From Ichthyenterobacterium magnum (GTDB lineage: Bacteria; Bacteroidota; Bacteroidia; Flavobacteriales; Flavobacteriaceae): 64,000 bases of DNA. Shown piece after piece: positions 38,923 to 47,345 of the stretch. Within the stretch, counting starts at the first letter, position 1, and each line of letters opens with the position of its first letter. The translations under genes and the position numbers were made by a program. The stretch spans positions 62,001-126,000 of the forward strand of contig NZ_RAQJ01000002.1 of the NCBI RefSeq assembly GCF_003610635.1, in the 5' to 3' direction. Below the pieces are notes generated by a model. It did no database searches. It was not told the origin of the DNA and saw only the letters and a list, made by a program, of their open reading frames with translations.

Positions 38923-39942
38923 ATGGATTCAATTACTCAAATCGTTTTAGGTGCTGCTTGTGGAGAAGCAGTTTTAGGAAAGAAAATTGGCAATAAAGCT
39001 TTATTGTTTGGTGCTATTGGTGGCACAATTCCAGATTTAGATGTGTTTACATCACGTTGGTTATTTAATAACGAAATTGATATTTTGGCTGCGCATCGTG
39101 GGTTTAGTCATTCTATATTATTTTCAATTATAGGCGCCTTTGCTTTTGGCTGGATAGTCTTTAAACTGTATGATAAAGGTAAGCGGCGTTATACTACATC
39201 GTTAAGAGATTGGATTAAACTTTTCTTCTGGTCCTTATTCACACATATAATTTTGGACGCATTTACACCTTATGGTACGCAATGGTTTTTACCTTTTTCT
39301 GAGTATCGTGTGGCTTTTAATAACATTTCGGTTGCTGATCCAATGTATACCATTCCGTTTTTATTATGCATACTTGTTTCAATGTTTTTTAAACGCAATA
39401 CAAAACGTAGAAAACTATGGTTGAAACTAGCTTTAGGTATTAGTTCTGCATATATGCTGTTTACTATTGGTAATAAAATTTATATTGATTCTGTTTTTAA
39501 ATCTTCCTTAGAGTATGAACAAATTAGTTTTAGTCGTTATAGCACACAACCAACAATTTTAAACAATGTTTTATGGTATGGTATTGCAGAAACCAAAGAT
39601 AGTTATCATGTAGGATTTTATTCACTACTAGATAAAGAGCAAAAATTTTCTAATTGGCAAATACTACCAAAAAACCATGGCATTTTACCAAATACTAATC
39701 CAGATATAAAAACTTTAGATTGGTTTAGTAATGGCTATTATAATTTATCTAAACAAAAAGGCGACACTATTCGCTTTAACGATTTACGTTATCCATTATT
39801 GAATGCAGATGATCCAAATTCTTCAGTATTTTCATTGTATTTATATAAAAAGGGCAATCGATATGATATGAAAGATTTCGAGCCTTCACCGCCTAAAGAT
39901 GATGATTTAGAATTATTTTGGAATAGAATTAAAGGGAATTAA
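38923..39942 (+). CDS. Membrane-bound metal-dependent hydrolase (YdjM/DUF457 type)
   Basis: A 339-residue inner-membrane protein of the YdjM family. The N-terminal MDSITQIVLGAACGEAVLG, the PDLDVF aspartates, AHRGFSHSI and FTHIILDAFTPYGTQW form the His/Asp metal site. About four or five hydrophobic helices follow, then a soluble C-terminal part (from about 185). Family members are called metal-dependent hydrolases; the substrate is unknown. In E. coli the relative is DNA-damage induced, which need not apply here. The promoter sits on a palindrome shared with nhaC. Confidence 0.85.
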   Translation: MDSITQIVLGAACGEAVLGKKIGNKALLFGAIGGTIPDLDVFTSRWLFNNEIDILAAHRGFSHSILFSIIGAFAFGWIVFKLYDKGKRRYTTSLRDWIKLFFWSLFTHIILDAFTPYGTQWFLPFSEYRVAFNNISVADPMYTIPFLLCILVSMFFKRNTKRRKLWLKLALGISSAYMLFTIGNKIYIDSVFKSSLEYEQISFSRYSTQPTILNNVLWYGIAETKDSYHVGFYSLLDKEQKFSNWQILPKNHGILPNTNPDIKTLDWFSNGYYNLSKQKGDTIRFNDLRYPLLNADDPNSSVFSLYLYKKGNRYDMKDFEPSPPKDDDLELFWNRIKGN

Positions 39943-39975
39943 AAAGCCTTTTAGTTATTAACTAAAAGGCTTTTT
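39941..39975. terminator. Bidirectional terminator, perfect 17-bp arms
   Basis: AAAAAGCCTTTTAGTTA and its exact reverse complement around one T, between two convergent genes. Confidence 0.93.
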
Positions 39976-39994
39976 AATAGTATTAATTAGAAAG

Positions 39995-41221
39995 TTAAAC
40001 TAACTCTACAACTTCTCTTTTTTCTAAAATATCTAATTCTTCCATACAAGCTTTCATCATTTCAAACGTACGCTCAATATCAGCATCTAATCCAATAGAA
40101 AAACGGATTAGTCCATCTGTTAATCCCATTTCTACTTGCTCGTCTTCAGGAATTTCAGATGATGTAGATGTACCAGGAGCAGAGAATAGTGTTTTATAGA
40201 ATCCTAAACTTACTGCTAAATACCCAAGGTTTTTATTTTGCATCATTTCCATTAAAGCATTTGCTTTATCTAAAGAGCCAACATCTATAGTAAGCATACC
40301 ACCAAAACCATATTTTTCATTCATCATGGATTTAAAAATCTCGTGAGATGGATGAGAAACCAATCCTGGGTAAACTGTTTTTAGACCTAGTAATTGAAAT
40401 TGTTCGGCTAAATATGTTGCATTCTTGCTATGTTGCTCCATACGAATATGTAGCGTTCTTAAATTCTTTAATACAGAAGCAGAACGTAAACTATCCATTG
40501 TAGATCCTAATAACATCGAAGCTCCGCTGTTTACATCTTTTAACTCGTTAATAAATTCTTGAGTACCACAAACAACACCACCAACAGTATCACTTGAGCC
40601 GTTGATAAACTTTGTTAAGCTGTGTATTACAACATCGGCACCTAACTTTGCAGGAGAAATAGATAAAGGAGAGAATGTATTATCTACTACTAATTTTAAG
40701 TTGTACTTTTTTGCAAGCTTAGCTAAAGCAGCAATATCTGCAACTTCTAATAAGGGATTACTAACAGACTCACAGTATAATATTTTTGTGTTTTTGGTAA
40801 TTGCAGCTTCAACTACATCTAGTTTAGTAATGTCTACAAAAGAAGTTTGGATATCAAAACGAGGTGTAAAGTTTTTAAGAAATGCGTAAGTACCTCCATA
40901 AATTGTTCTACTAGAAACAACATGGTCACCAGCACCACATAATTGCATAATTACAGGAGTAATTGCTCCCATTCCAGAAGCCGAAACATTTGCGGTTTCT
41001 GTGCCTTCCATTGCTGCTAAAGCTTCGCCTAGGTATAAATTTGAAGGTGAAGTATGTCGAGAATATAAGTAGCATCCATCTGCATTACCCTCAAAAGTAT
41101 CAAACATTGTTTTTGCTGATAAAAAGGTATAAGTAGAGGAATCAGAAATTGAAGGATTAACACCTCCAAATTCTCCAAAATATTGTAAGTCTTGAATGTT
41201 ATTTGCTGGTTTAAATTTCAT
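39995..41221 (-). CDS. Methionine gamma-lyase-like PLP enzyme (Cys/Met metabolism family)
   Basis: A 408-residue PLP enzyme of the cystathionine gamma-synthase/lyase family. PLP lysine K204 in SLTKFINGSSDTVGG, the phosphate-binding SASGMGAIT, and VDNTFSPLSISPA. The sequence resembles methionine gamma-lyases of Bacteroidota; other members make or split cystathionine or O-acetylhomoserine, so the exact reaction is uncertain. It is divergent from an Lrp/AsnC regulator, which probably controls it in response to an amino acid. Confidence 0.85.
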   Translation of the reverse strand: MKFKPANNIQDLQYFGEFGGVNPSISDSSTYTFLSAKTMFDTFEGNADGCYLYSRHTSPSNLYLGEALAAMEGTETANVSASGMGAITPVIMQLCGAGDHVVSSRTIYGGTYAFLKNFTPRFDIQTSFVDITKLDVVEAAITKNTKILYCESVSNPLLEVADIAALAKLAKKYNLKLVVDNTFSPLSISPAKLGADVVIHSLTKFINGSSDTVGGVVCGTQEFINELKDVNSGASMLLGSTMDSLRSASVLKNLRTLHIRMEQHSKNATYLAEQFQLLGLKTVYPGLVSHPSHEIFKSMMNEKYGFGGMLTIDVGSLDKANALMEMMQNKNLGYLAVSLGFYKTLFSAPGTSTSSEIPEDEQVEMGLTDGLIRFSIGLDADIERTFEMMKACMEELDILEKREVVELV

Positions 41222-41232
41222 ATTTATTGCTT

Positions 41233-41258
41233 TGTCAGGTTGAGCGTAGTCGAAACCT
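41233..41258. repeat. Dispersed palindrome, copy D
   Basis: TGTC followed by arms AGGTT / AACCT around GAGCGTAGTCGA. It lies just upstream of the methionine gamma-lyase-like gene. Confidence 0.8.
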
Positions 41259-41408
41259 AGTTAATTAAGCTTCAAAATTCGATATTATTAGACTAATAAT
41301 CAATATATTTGATTTATTATAGAAAATAAATCTATTCAAAGTTATTTTTAATGATTTATTTTAATTTAAAATAGCATTGATTGTATTTAAACTGAAAATT
41401 TTTCGATT

Positions 41409-41867
41409 ATGATTTTAGATGAAATTGATGAGCAAATTTTAGTGTTACTTCAAACTGATAGTAAGCAAACCAACAAGGAGCTATCTAACAAGCTTAATTT
41501 ATCTGTTACAGCTGTCTATGAACGTATTAAAAAACTAGAACGAGAAGGTATTATATCTCGCTATGTAGCATTAATTGAGAAGAAAAAAATTGATAAAAGT
41601 TTTGTGGCTTTTTGTAATATAAAACTGTTGCAACATTCAAAAGATTATGTGATGCAGTTTGAAAGAGATGTTACTAAATTAGATGAGGTTTTAGAATGCT
41701 ATCATATTAGTGGAGATTATGATTATTTACTAAAAGTAATTGTTTCAGATATGGAAGCATTTAGAGAGTTCATGGTAAAAAAGCTAACAACAATAAGTCA
41801 TATTGGGAGTACGCATAGCACATTTATGATTAATGAAGTTAAACACACAACAGTTATAACCATTTAA
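41409..41867 (+). CDS. Lrp/AsnC family transcriptional regulator
   Basis: A 152-residue regulator. The N-terminal helix-turn-helix (about 1-60) includes ELSNKLNLSVTAVYERIKKLEREGII, in part NLSVTAVYERIKKLE. The C-terminal RAM ligand domain has CYHISGDYDYLLKVIVSDM. It is divergent from the PLP lyase gene at a distance of 187 bases and one base away from a downstream CPBP protease gene, with which it is probably co-transcribed. Control of the lyase by an amino acid is inferred. Confidence 0.92.
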   Translation: MILDEIDEQILVLLQTDSKQTNKELSNKLNLSVTAVYERIKKLEREGIISRYVALIEKKKIDKSFVAFCNIKLLQHSKDYVMQFERDVTKLDEVLECYHISGDYDYLLKVIVSDMEAFREFMVKKLTTISHIGSTHSTFMINEVKHTTVITI

Positions 41868-41868
41868 T

Positions 41869-42495
41869 ATGAGATCTAATCAATATAAACTCGTAGAATT
41901 ATTTTTAATATTTGTCTTAATTCCGGTAAGTTTTGCAATCACTTATCCTATTTGGATGAAAATGATTATTGGATTTTTTGGGTTTATATATGTTATTTAT
42001 ATGCTTCTTAAAGTTGAAAAAAATAAATTTAAAGTTGCTTCAAATCTAAATTGGAATCAGTTTTGGAAAACAACGTTTATAAAATTAGTTGGCATTGCAA
42101 TCATTACATCAATTTATATGCAGATTGTAGATATAGATAACCTATTTATTGTAGTACTTTACAAACCTTTATTATGGATTGCTATTCTCTTTGTGTATAG
42201 TTTTTTTTCAGTATATCCTCAAGAACTTATTTATAGAACGTTTTTTTTTCAGCGTTACCAATCGTTGTTTAAGAGCGAATGGTTAGTTATTATTGTTAAT
42301 GCTACTTTGTTTTCATTAGCACATATTTTTTTTAAAAATACTTTAGTCATGTTCTTAACATTTATTGGAGGCATTTTATTTGCATTAACCTATAAAAAAA
42401 CTAAATCAACGCTTTTGGTTTCTATTGAGCATGCTATTTATGGCTGTTGGTTATTTACAGTTGGAATGGGAGAGATGCTTGGTTTTCCGTCTTAA
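41869..42495 (+). CDS. CPBP family intramembrane metalloprotease
   Basis: A 208-residue integral membrane protein with about six hydrophobic helices. CPBP/Abi motifs: PQELIYRTFFFQRY, where the usual EExxxR has only one Glu (ELIYR), then LFSLAHIFF and VSIEHAIYG with the two conserved histidines. It starts one base after the lrp stop, so it belongs to the same transcript. The natural substrate is unknown. The single-Glu form is uncommon, but zinc or general-base chemistry could still work. Confidence 0.82.
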   Translation: MRSNQYKLVELFLIFVLIPVSFAITYPIWMKMIIGFFGFIYVIYMLLKVEKNKFKVASNLNWNQFWKTTFIKLVGIAIITSIYMQIVDIDNLFIVVLYKPLLWIAILFVYSFFSVYPQELIYRTFFFQRYQSLFKSEWLVIIVNATLFSLAHIFFKNTLVMFLTFIGGILFALTYKKTKSTLLVSIEHAIYGCWLFTVGMGEMLGFPS

Positions 42496-42523
42496 TCTTA
42501 AACTTTAAATTTCATTAAACCTA

Positions 42524-42555
42524 TTGGTTAATCATAAATCAAAGTCGTATTTTTG
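42524..42555 (+). promoter_or_regulatory. Promoter of lpdA
   Basis: TTG at 42524-42526 and TATTTTTG at 42548-42555 with a 21-base spacer, about 35 bases before the lpdA ATG. Confidence 0.65.
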
Positions 42556-42590
42556 TACTCATTTTATAAAAATCTGATAAAAATTATCTT

Positions 42591-43991
42591 ATGAATTCAT
42601 ACGATGTAGCAGTAATAGGTTCTGGTCCTGGTGGTTATGTAGCAGCAATTCGTTGCGCACAATTAGGCATGAAAACAGCCATAATCGAGAAATATTCAAC
42701 ACTTGGTGGTACCTGTCTTAATGTAGGTTGTATACCAAGTAAAGCACTTTTAGATTCCTCACATCATTACGAAGATGCTATAAAGCATTTTGATGCTCAT
42801 GGTATTGAAATCCCTGGAGATGTAAAAGTAAACATTGAAAAAATGATTGCTCGTAAGCAAAGTGTTGTTGACCAAACTACATCTGGAATTGATTTCTTAA
42901 TGAAAAAGAATAAGATTGATGTGTATGAAGGTGTAGGTAGTTTTAAAGATGCAACACATATTACAATTGATGGAAAAGATGCAGGTGAGATTGAAGCAAA
43001 AAACACCATTATAGCAACAGGAAGTAAGCCATCTAGTTTGCCTTTTATTAATATAGATAAAGAGCGAATTATTACATCTACTGAAGCTTTAAAGCTTAAA
43101 GAAATCCCTAAACATATGATTGTGATTGGTGGTGGTGTTATTGGTTTAGAACTTGGTCAGGTATACAGACGTCTAGGTTCTGAAGTTTCTATTGTTGAGT
43201 ATATGGATCGCATTATTCCTACAATGGACGCTGGTTTATCTAAAGAACTAAATAAAGTTTTTAAGAAAGCTAAATTCAAAATGAACGTGTCTCACAAAGT
43301 AAAATCTGTTGAACGTGTTGGTGATGAGGTTGTAGTAAAAACAGACAATAAAAAAGGAGAAGAAGTAGAGCTTAGAGGCGATTATTGTTTAGTTTCTGTA
43401 GGGCGTCGCCCTTATACAGATGGCTTAAATGTAGAAGCTGCTGGTGTAAAACTTACAGATAGAGGTCAAGTTGAAACTAACGAGCATTTACAAACAAACG
43501 TATCTAATATATATGCCATTGGTGATGTGGTTAAAGGTGCAATGTTAGCTCATAAAGCTTCTGAAGAAGGTGTTTTAGTAGCAGAAACGATTGCAGGACA
43601 AAAACCGCATATTGATTATAATTTAATTCCTGGTGTTGTTTATACATGGCCAGAAGTTGCAGCTGTTGGTAAAACAGAAGAAGAATTAAAAGCAGCAGGA
43701 ATAGCATACAAAACTGGTCAATTTCCAATGCGTGCTTTAGGTAGAAGTAGAGCAAGTATGGATATCGATGGATTTGTAAAAGTTCTAGCAGATGCTAATA
43801 CAGATGAGATTTTAGGCGTACATATGATTGGAGCTCGTGCTGCAGATATGATTGCAGAAGCAGTAGTTGCTATGGAATATAGAGCGTCCGCAGAAGATGT
43901 CTCTCGTATGTCGCATGCACATCCAACATTTACAGAAGCTATTAAGGAAGCTGCTTTAGCTGCTACAGATGATATTGCTTTGCATATATAA
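42591..43991 (+). CDS. lpdA: Dihydrolipoyl dehydrogenase
   Basis: E3 component of 2-oxoacid dehydrogenase and glycine cleavage complexes; reoxidises lipoamide using NAD+. The FAD motif GSGPGGYVAA is at 10-19 and the redox disulfide C42/C47 is in GGTCLNVGCIPSK. The NAD motif is GGGVIGLELG, and the C-terminal His-Glu pair is in HAHPTFTEA. At 466 residues it is of full length. It has its own promoter and terminator, so it is monocistronic, and no E1/E2 genes are adjacent. Confidence 0.96.
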   Translation: MNSYDVAVIGSGPGGYVAAIRCAQLGMKTAIIEKYSTLGGTCLNVGCIPSKALLDSSHHYEDAIKHFDAHGIEIPGDVKVNIEKMIARKQSVVDQTTSGIDFLMKKNKIDVYEGVGSFKDATHITIDGKDAGEIEAKNTIIATGSKPSSLPFINIDKERIITSTEALKLKEIPKHMIVIGGGVIGLELGQVYRRLGSEVSIVEYMDRIIPTMDAGLSKELNKVFKKAKFKMNVSHKVKSVERVGDEVVVKTDNKKGEEVELRGDYCLVSVGRRPYTDGLNVEAAGVKLTDRGQVETNEHLQTNVSNIYAIGDVVKGAMLAHKASEEGVLVAETIAGQKPHIDYNLIPGVVYTWPEVAAVGKTEEELKAAGIAYKTGQFPMRALGRSRASMDIDGFVKVLADANTDEILGVHMIGARAADMIAEAVVAMEYRASAEDVSRMSHAHPTFTEAIKEAALAATDDIALHI

Positions 43992-44016
43992 ATAATAACT
44001 AAGTTATTAAATAGAT

Positions 44017-44045
44017 AAAGCGAACCATTTGGTTCGCTTTTTTTA
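44017..44045 (+). terminator. Rho-independent terminator after lpdA
   Basis: Arms AAAGCGAACCA / TGGTTCGCTTT with a 2-base loop, ending in T9. Confidence 0.9.
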
Positions 44046-44188
44046 TACATTAACATTTATAATATTTTGGTAGTTAGTAAACTAATTTTTATTCGTATAT
44101 TTTTTATGAAGAAAAAAATAAAAATAATGTGACTTTTTATCTTCGTTAGTGTCTTAATTTAATATAACCCACATTAATAGCTTTATAA

Positions 44189-44761
44189 TTGAAAACCATT
44201 AAAGATTTTAGCAAAGTATCTGATGAAGATCTTATAAAATCTATTGTCAAAACAAATGACACGCTGCTCTTTGAAGTACTATATGATAGATACGCAACAG
44301 TAGTATATAACAAATGCTATGGTTTTGCAAAAGATGAGCACGAAGCAAAAGATTTAACACAAGATGTATTTTTAAAGCTCTTTGTTAAATTGGCTAGTTT
44401 TAAAGAGAGGTCTAAGTTTTCTACATGGTTATATGCATTTACTTATAATCACTGTGTAAATTATGTAACGAGAAATACTGCAAAAAAGATTGAAAGACAA
44501 TCTGTAGACTATCGTGACATTGAAGACGTTTCAGAAGAAAAAGAAGATTATAGTTTCCACCAAATGAAAGTTGAAAAACTTAAAGAAGCTATGGACTTAA
44601 TTTCTCCGCAGGAGAAAATGATATTATTACTAAAGTACCAAGATTATTTATCAATTAAAGAAATCGAAAGTGTTTTAGGGATAGGAGAAAGTGCAGTTAA
44701 AATGAGACTAAAACGCGCAAAGGATAGATTGGTTAACGTTTATAGAAATAATCTAAAATGA
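44189..44761 (+). CDS. RNA polymerase ECF-type sigma factor
   Basis: A 190-residue sigma-70 family factor of the extracytoplasmic-function type. Region 2 (about 18-100) contains HEAKDLTQDVFLKLF and FSTWLYAFTYNHCVNY. Region 4 (about 133-185) contains LISPQEKMILLLKYQDYLSIKEIE and a helix-turn-helix ending GESAVKMRLKRAKDRL. The start is TTG at 44189. The 3' end overlaps the next small gene by 4 bases. No classical anti-sigma gene follows; instead a 58-residue protein does, and then a mechanosensitive channel. Confidence 0.92.
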   Translation: MKTIKDFSKVSDEDLIKSIVKTNDTLLFEVLYDRYATVVYNKCYGFAKDEHEAKDLTQDVFLKLFVKLASFKERSKFSTWLYAFTYNHCVNYVTRNTAKKIERQSVDYRDIEDVSEEKEDYSFHQMKVEKLKEAMDLISPQEKMILLLKYQDYLSIKEIESVLGIGESAVKMRLKRAKDRLVNVYRNNLK

Positions 44762-44934
44762 TGGAAAATCCGTTTAAGCATATAGACAAGCCACTAAAAC
44801 AAGTTCCTAAAGAACTTAAATCTAAGGTGATGAATGATATTGCCATGGCAAAACTAGTCATGGAAATTGCCGAGTTGTTTTCATACAATTTAGGTGATGT
44901 TATAGAAACAGTAATGCAAAAAAGAACTAAATAA
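44758..44934 (+). CDS. 58-residue protein coupled to the ECF sigma gene
   Basis: A small gene between the sigma factor and the channel. It begins with ATGATG overlapping the sigma stop (ATGA), which implies translational coupling. The sequence begins MMENPFKHIDKPLKQVPKEL and continues with a predicted helix through KVMNDIAMAKLVMEIAELFS and a basic end (MQKRTK). It has no membrane helix and no cysteine. From its position it could modulate the sigma factor, but I recognise no family with known function. The codon use matches its neighbours and the frame is clean. Confidence 0.75.
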   Translation: MMENPFKHIDKPLKQVPKELKSKVMNDIAMAKLVMEIAELFSYNLGDVIETVMQKRTK

Positions 44935-44968
44935 AAAAACTCAACCCTCTAAATAAGAATAAATAACC

Positions 44969-45796
44969 ATGGAAAAAGCATCAGAATATAAAAATATAGC
45001 ATTAGAATCCTTATCATCTATGTGGTCAGAAATAGGAAAATCATTTCCGAGCATAATTGGAGCTATTGCTGTATTACTAATAGGATGGATTGTAACTAAA
45101 ATTATTGTCAAAATAATTAGTAAAGCATTAAAACTAGCAAAAGCTAATAAGCTTGATGATAAGTTAAATGAGATTGAAATTATTGAAGGAAAAAAACTAA
45201 ACTTCGATACTATTAAAATTGTATCTAGTTTTGTAAAATGGGTATTATACATCATGCTAATTATTATGGCATCAGACATTATGAACCTTACAATTATCTC
45301 AGAGCAGATAAGCAATTTTCTAGGCTATTTACCTCAGTTATTTGTTGCAATAATTATTTTCACATTAGGCCTATTGTTTGCCAATTTTGTGAAGAACGGA
45401 CTAAGGTCGTTTTTTGAATCTATGGACTTGTCGGGCTCTAAAATCATTAGTCAAATAGTATTCTTTTTACTACTCATATTTATCTCAATAACAGCTTTAA
45501 ATCAAGCAGGTGTAAACACAGATATAATAACTAGTAATTTAACGATGATTATGGCTGCTTTTTTACTAGCATTTGCTATTGCATTTGGTTTGGGGGCAAG
45601 AGAAATTGTTAGTGATTTACTAAGAACATTTTATACTAGAAAAACTTTTGAAATAGGACAAAAAATAGAATTCAATAATAAAAATTACGAAGTAGATGCT
45701 ATTGATAATATTTCCGTTGTCTTAAAAAATGATGAAGGTAAATTAATTGTGCCAATTAAAGATATAGTAGAAAGTCAAATACAAATACGAGGTTAA
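44969..45796 (+). CDS. Mechanosensitive ion channel-like membrane protein (CmpX type)
   Basis: A 275-residue inner-membrane protein with about five hydrophobic helices, two pairs resembling the conserved TM-helix repeat: IGAIAVLLIGWIVTKIIVKI, then the internal FVAIIIFTLGLLFANFVKNGL. An MscS-like pore helix follows, AAFLLAFAIAFGLGAREIVSDLL, and a short beta-rich C-terminal domain ends in VPIKDIVESQIQIRG. It is small for MscS. It is downstream of the sigma/58-residue pair (34-base gap), so it is probably in that operon and may report membrane stress. Confidence 0.82.
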   Translation: MEKASEYKNIALESLSSMWSEIGKSFPSIIGAIAVLLIGWIVTKIIVKIISKALKLAKANKLDDKLNEIEIIEGKKLNFDTIKIVSSFVKWVLYIMLIIMASDIMNLTIISEQISNFLGYLPQLFVAIIIFTLGLLFANFVKNGLRSFFESMDLSGSKIISQIVFFLLLIFISITALNQAGVNTDIITSNLTMIMAAFLLAFAIAFGLGAREIVSDLLRTFYTRKTFEIGQKIEFNNKNYEVDAIDNISVVLKNDEGKLIVPIKDIVESQIQIRG

Positions 45797-45868
45797 CTAT
45801 AAAGTTAGGGTTATAGATTTTATATATGGTTAATTATAAAGACCTCGTATTTTGATGATTTTTTATTT

Positions 45869-45909
45869 ATCCCTTTTCATTTATTTGAAAAGGGATTTTT
45901 TTTTTTTTT
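45869..45909 (+). terminator. Terminator with a 14-T tail after the channel gene
   Basis: Arms ATCCCTTTTCA / TGAAAAGGGAT around a 6-base loop, followed by a run of 14 T. Confidence 0.9.
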
Positions 45910-45915
45910 GAGCTA

Positions 45916-47280
45916 TTATTTTTTCTTATTTCGCTTATTATAATTTTTATCACCTCTAGTTTTTGGCTTCTTGTATTTTGCAGCAATTTTAAACTTGTAA
46001 GAACCACCTAAATTTTCCTTACTATTCTTTTCTGATTTTTCATGAAAAGCTGGTCCAGGAGCATGCTCATCTGTTTTACGCTTATGAGGATTATTGCGCT
46101 CTCTAATTTGCGGACGTTCTTCTTCAATGAGTTCGGTAGAAATACTTACAGTTTCAGGAATATCTTGTACTGGAATTTTAAAATCCATATACTCTTGAAT
46201 GTTTTCAATAGCATCTTGTTCTTTTTCAGTAGAAAAAACTAAAGCTTGTCCTTCGCGTTCTGCACGACCAGTTCTACCAATTCTATGCATGTAGTTTTCA
46301 GGATAAACTGGTGTGTCAAAATTAATGACATGAGAAATATTATCAATATCTAAACCACGAGCCATAACATCTGTAGCAATCAAAATTCTATTTTCTCCAG
46401 CTCTAAATTGCTCAATGCTTCGTAACCTGTAATTTTGAGTTTTGTTAGAGTGAATTACACAGCATTGCTCATTAAATAATTCTTCTAATTGACTAAATAA
46501 GCGGTCAGCCATTTTTTTGTAAGCCACAAAAATTAAAACTTTGTTATACGTGTCTTCGTCATTAAGTAATTGCTCTAATAAGTTTACTTTGGTGTAAAAA
46601 TTTGGAACATCATAACGCAGTTGATTAATATTATCTAAAGGCGTTCCAGATACAGCAATAGTTACACGTTCTGGCTTTACAAAAAACTCAGTAATCAACT
46701 CGTCAACATCTTGTGTCATAGTTGCAGAAAACATGATGTTTTGTCTGCGTTCTGGTAATATGTCAAAAATGTTTAAGAGTTGGTGTCTAAACCCTAAATC
46801 TAACATAACATCAACTTCATCAATTACTAATTTCTGAATTGATTTTAACTTTAAAACACGACTTACCGCTAAGTCAAATAAACGACCAGGAGTAGCTACA
46901 ATAATATCTAATCCTTGAGACACAGCTTGCTTTTGAGTGTTAATGTTTGTGCCTCCATAAACACCTAAAACTCTTACATTAATATATTTAGCCAGTTTTT
47001 CTATCTCATCAACGACTTGAACAACCAATTCACGTGTAGGAACTAAAATTAATACTCTTGGGTTGTCTTGCGTTGAGTATTTAAGATTTTTAAGTATTGG
47101 CAGCATGTAAGCAAATGTTTTACCTGTTCCAGTTTGTGCAATACCAACAACATCTTTGCCAGAAGATACAATACTAAAAGCTTGCTCTTGTATAGGAGTA
47201 GGCGATATAAAGCCTAAATCATCTAAGGCATTATATAATGGTGTGTTTAAATTTAAATCTTTGAAAGTCACAGTATACAT
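45916..47280 (-). CDS. DEAD-box RNA helicase (RhlE/CsdA-like)
   Basis: A 454-residue ATP-dependent RNA helicase. Q motif GFISPTPIQEQA, Walker A AQTGTGKT, PTRELVVQV, motif II DEVD (VIDEVDVMLDLGF; valine where most have alanine), SAT in MFSATMTQD, and HRIGRTGR. The C-terminal tail (about 375-454) is basic and ends in KKPKTRGDKNYNKRNKKK, suited to RNA binding. It probably acts in ribosome assembly or RNA decay, typical at low temperature. It is convergent with the channel gene's terminator and divergent from pabB. Confidence 0.93.
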   Translation of the reverse strand: MYTVTFKDLNLNTPLYNALDDLGFISPTPIQEQAFSIVSSGKDVVGIAQTGTGKTFAYMLPILKNLKYSTQDNPRVLILVPTRELVVQVVDEIEKLAKYINVRVLGVYGGTNINTQKQAVSQGLDIIVATPGRLFDLAVSRVLKLKSIQKLVIDEVDVMLDLGFRHQLLNIFDILPERRQNIMFSATMTQDVDELITEFFVKPERVTIAVSGTPLDNINQLRYDVPNFYTKVNLLEQLLNDEDTYNKVLIFVAYKKMADRLFSQLEELFNEQCCVIHSNKTQNYRLRSIEQFRAGENRILIATDVMARGLDIDNISHVINFDTPVYPENYMHRIGRTGRAEREGQALVFSTEKEQDAIENIQEYMDFKIPVQDIPETVSISTELIEEERPQIRERNNPHKRKTDEHAPGPAFHEKSEKNSKENLGGSYKFKIAAKYKKPKTRGDKNYNKRNKKK

Positions 47281-47345
47281 TTAAGTTGCAAAGATAGTTT
47301 TTTAAGCCACTTAAATTTCAGTAATTTGTATGCAATCTTTTTTAC

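Noticed and set aside
41304-41311. TATATTTG upstream of the Lrp gene as a promoter
   Set aside because: It has no -33 at the right distance, and such AT-rich 8-mers occur by chance in this base composition.
46795-46830. DEVD in motif II of the DEAD-box helicase as a sign of inactivity
   Set aside because: The metal- and ATP-coordinating Asp and Glu are kept; only the Ala is Val, and all other motifs are intact.
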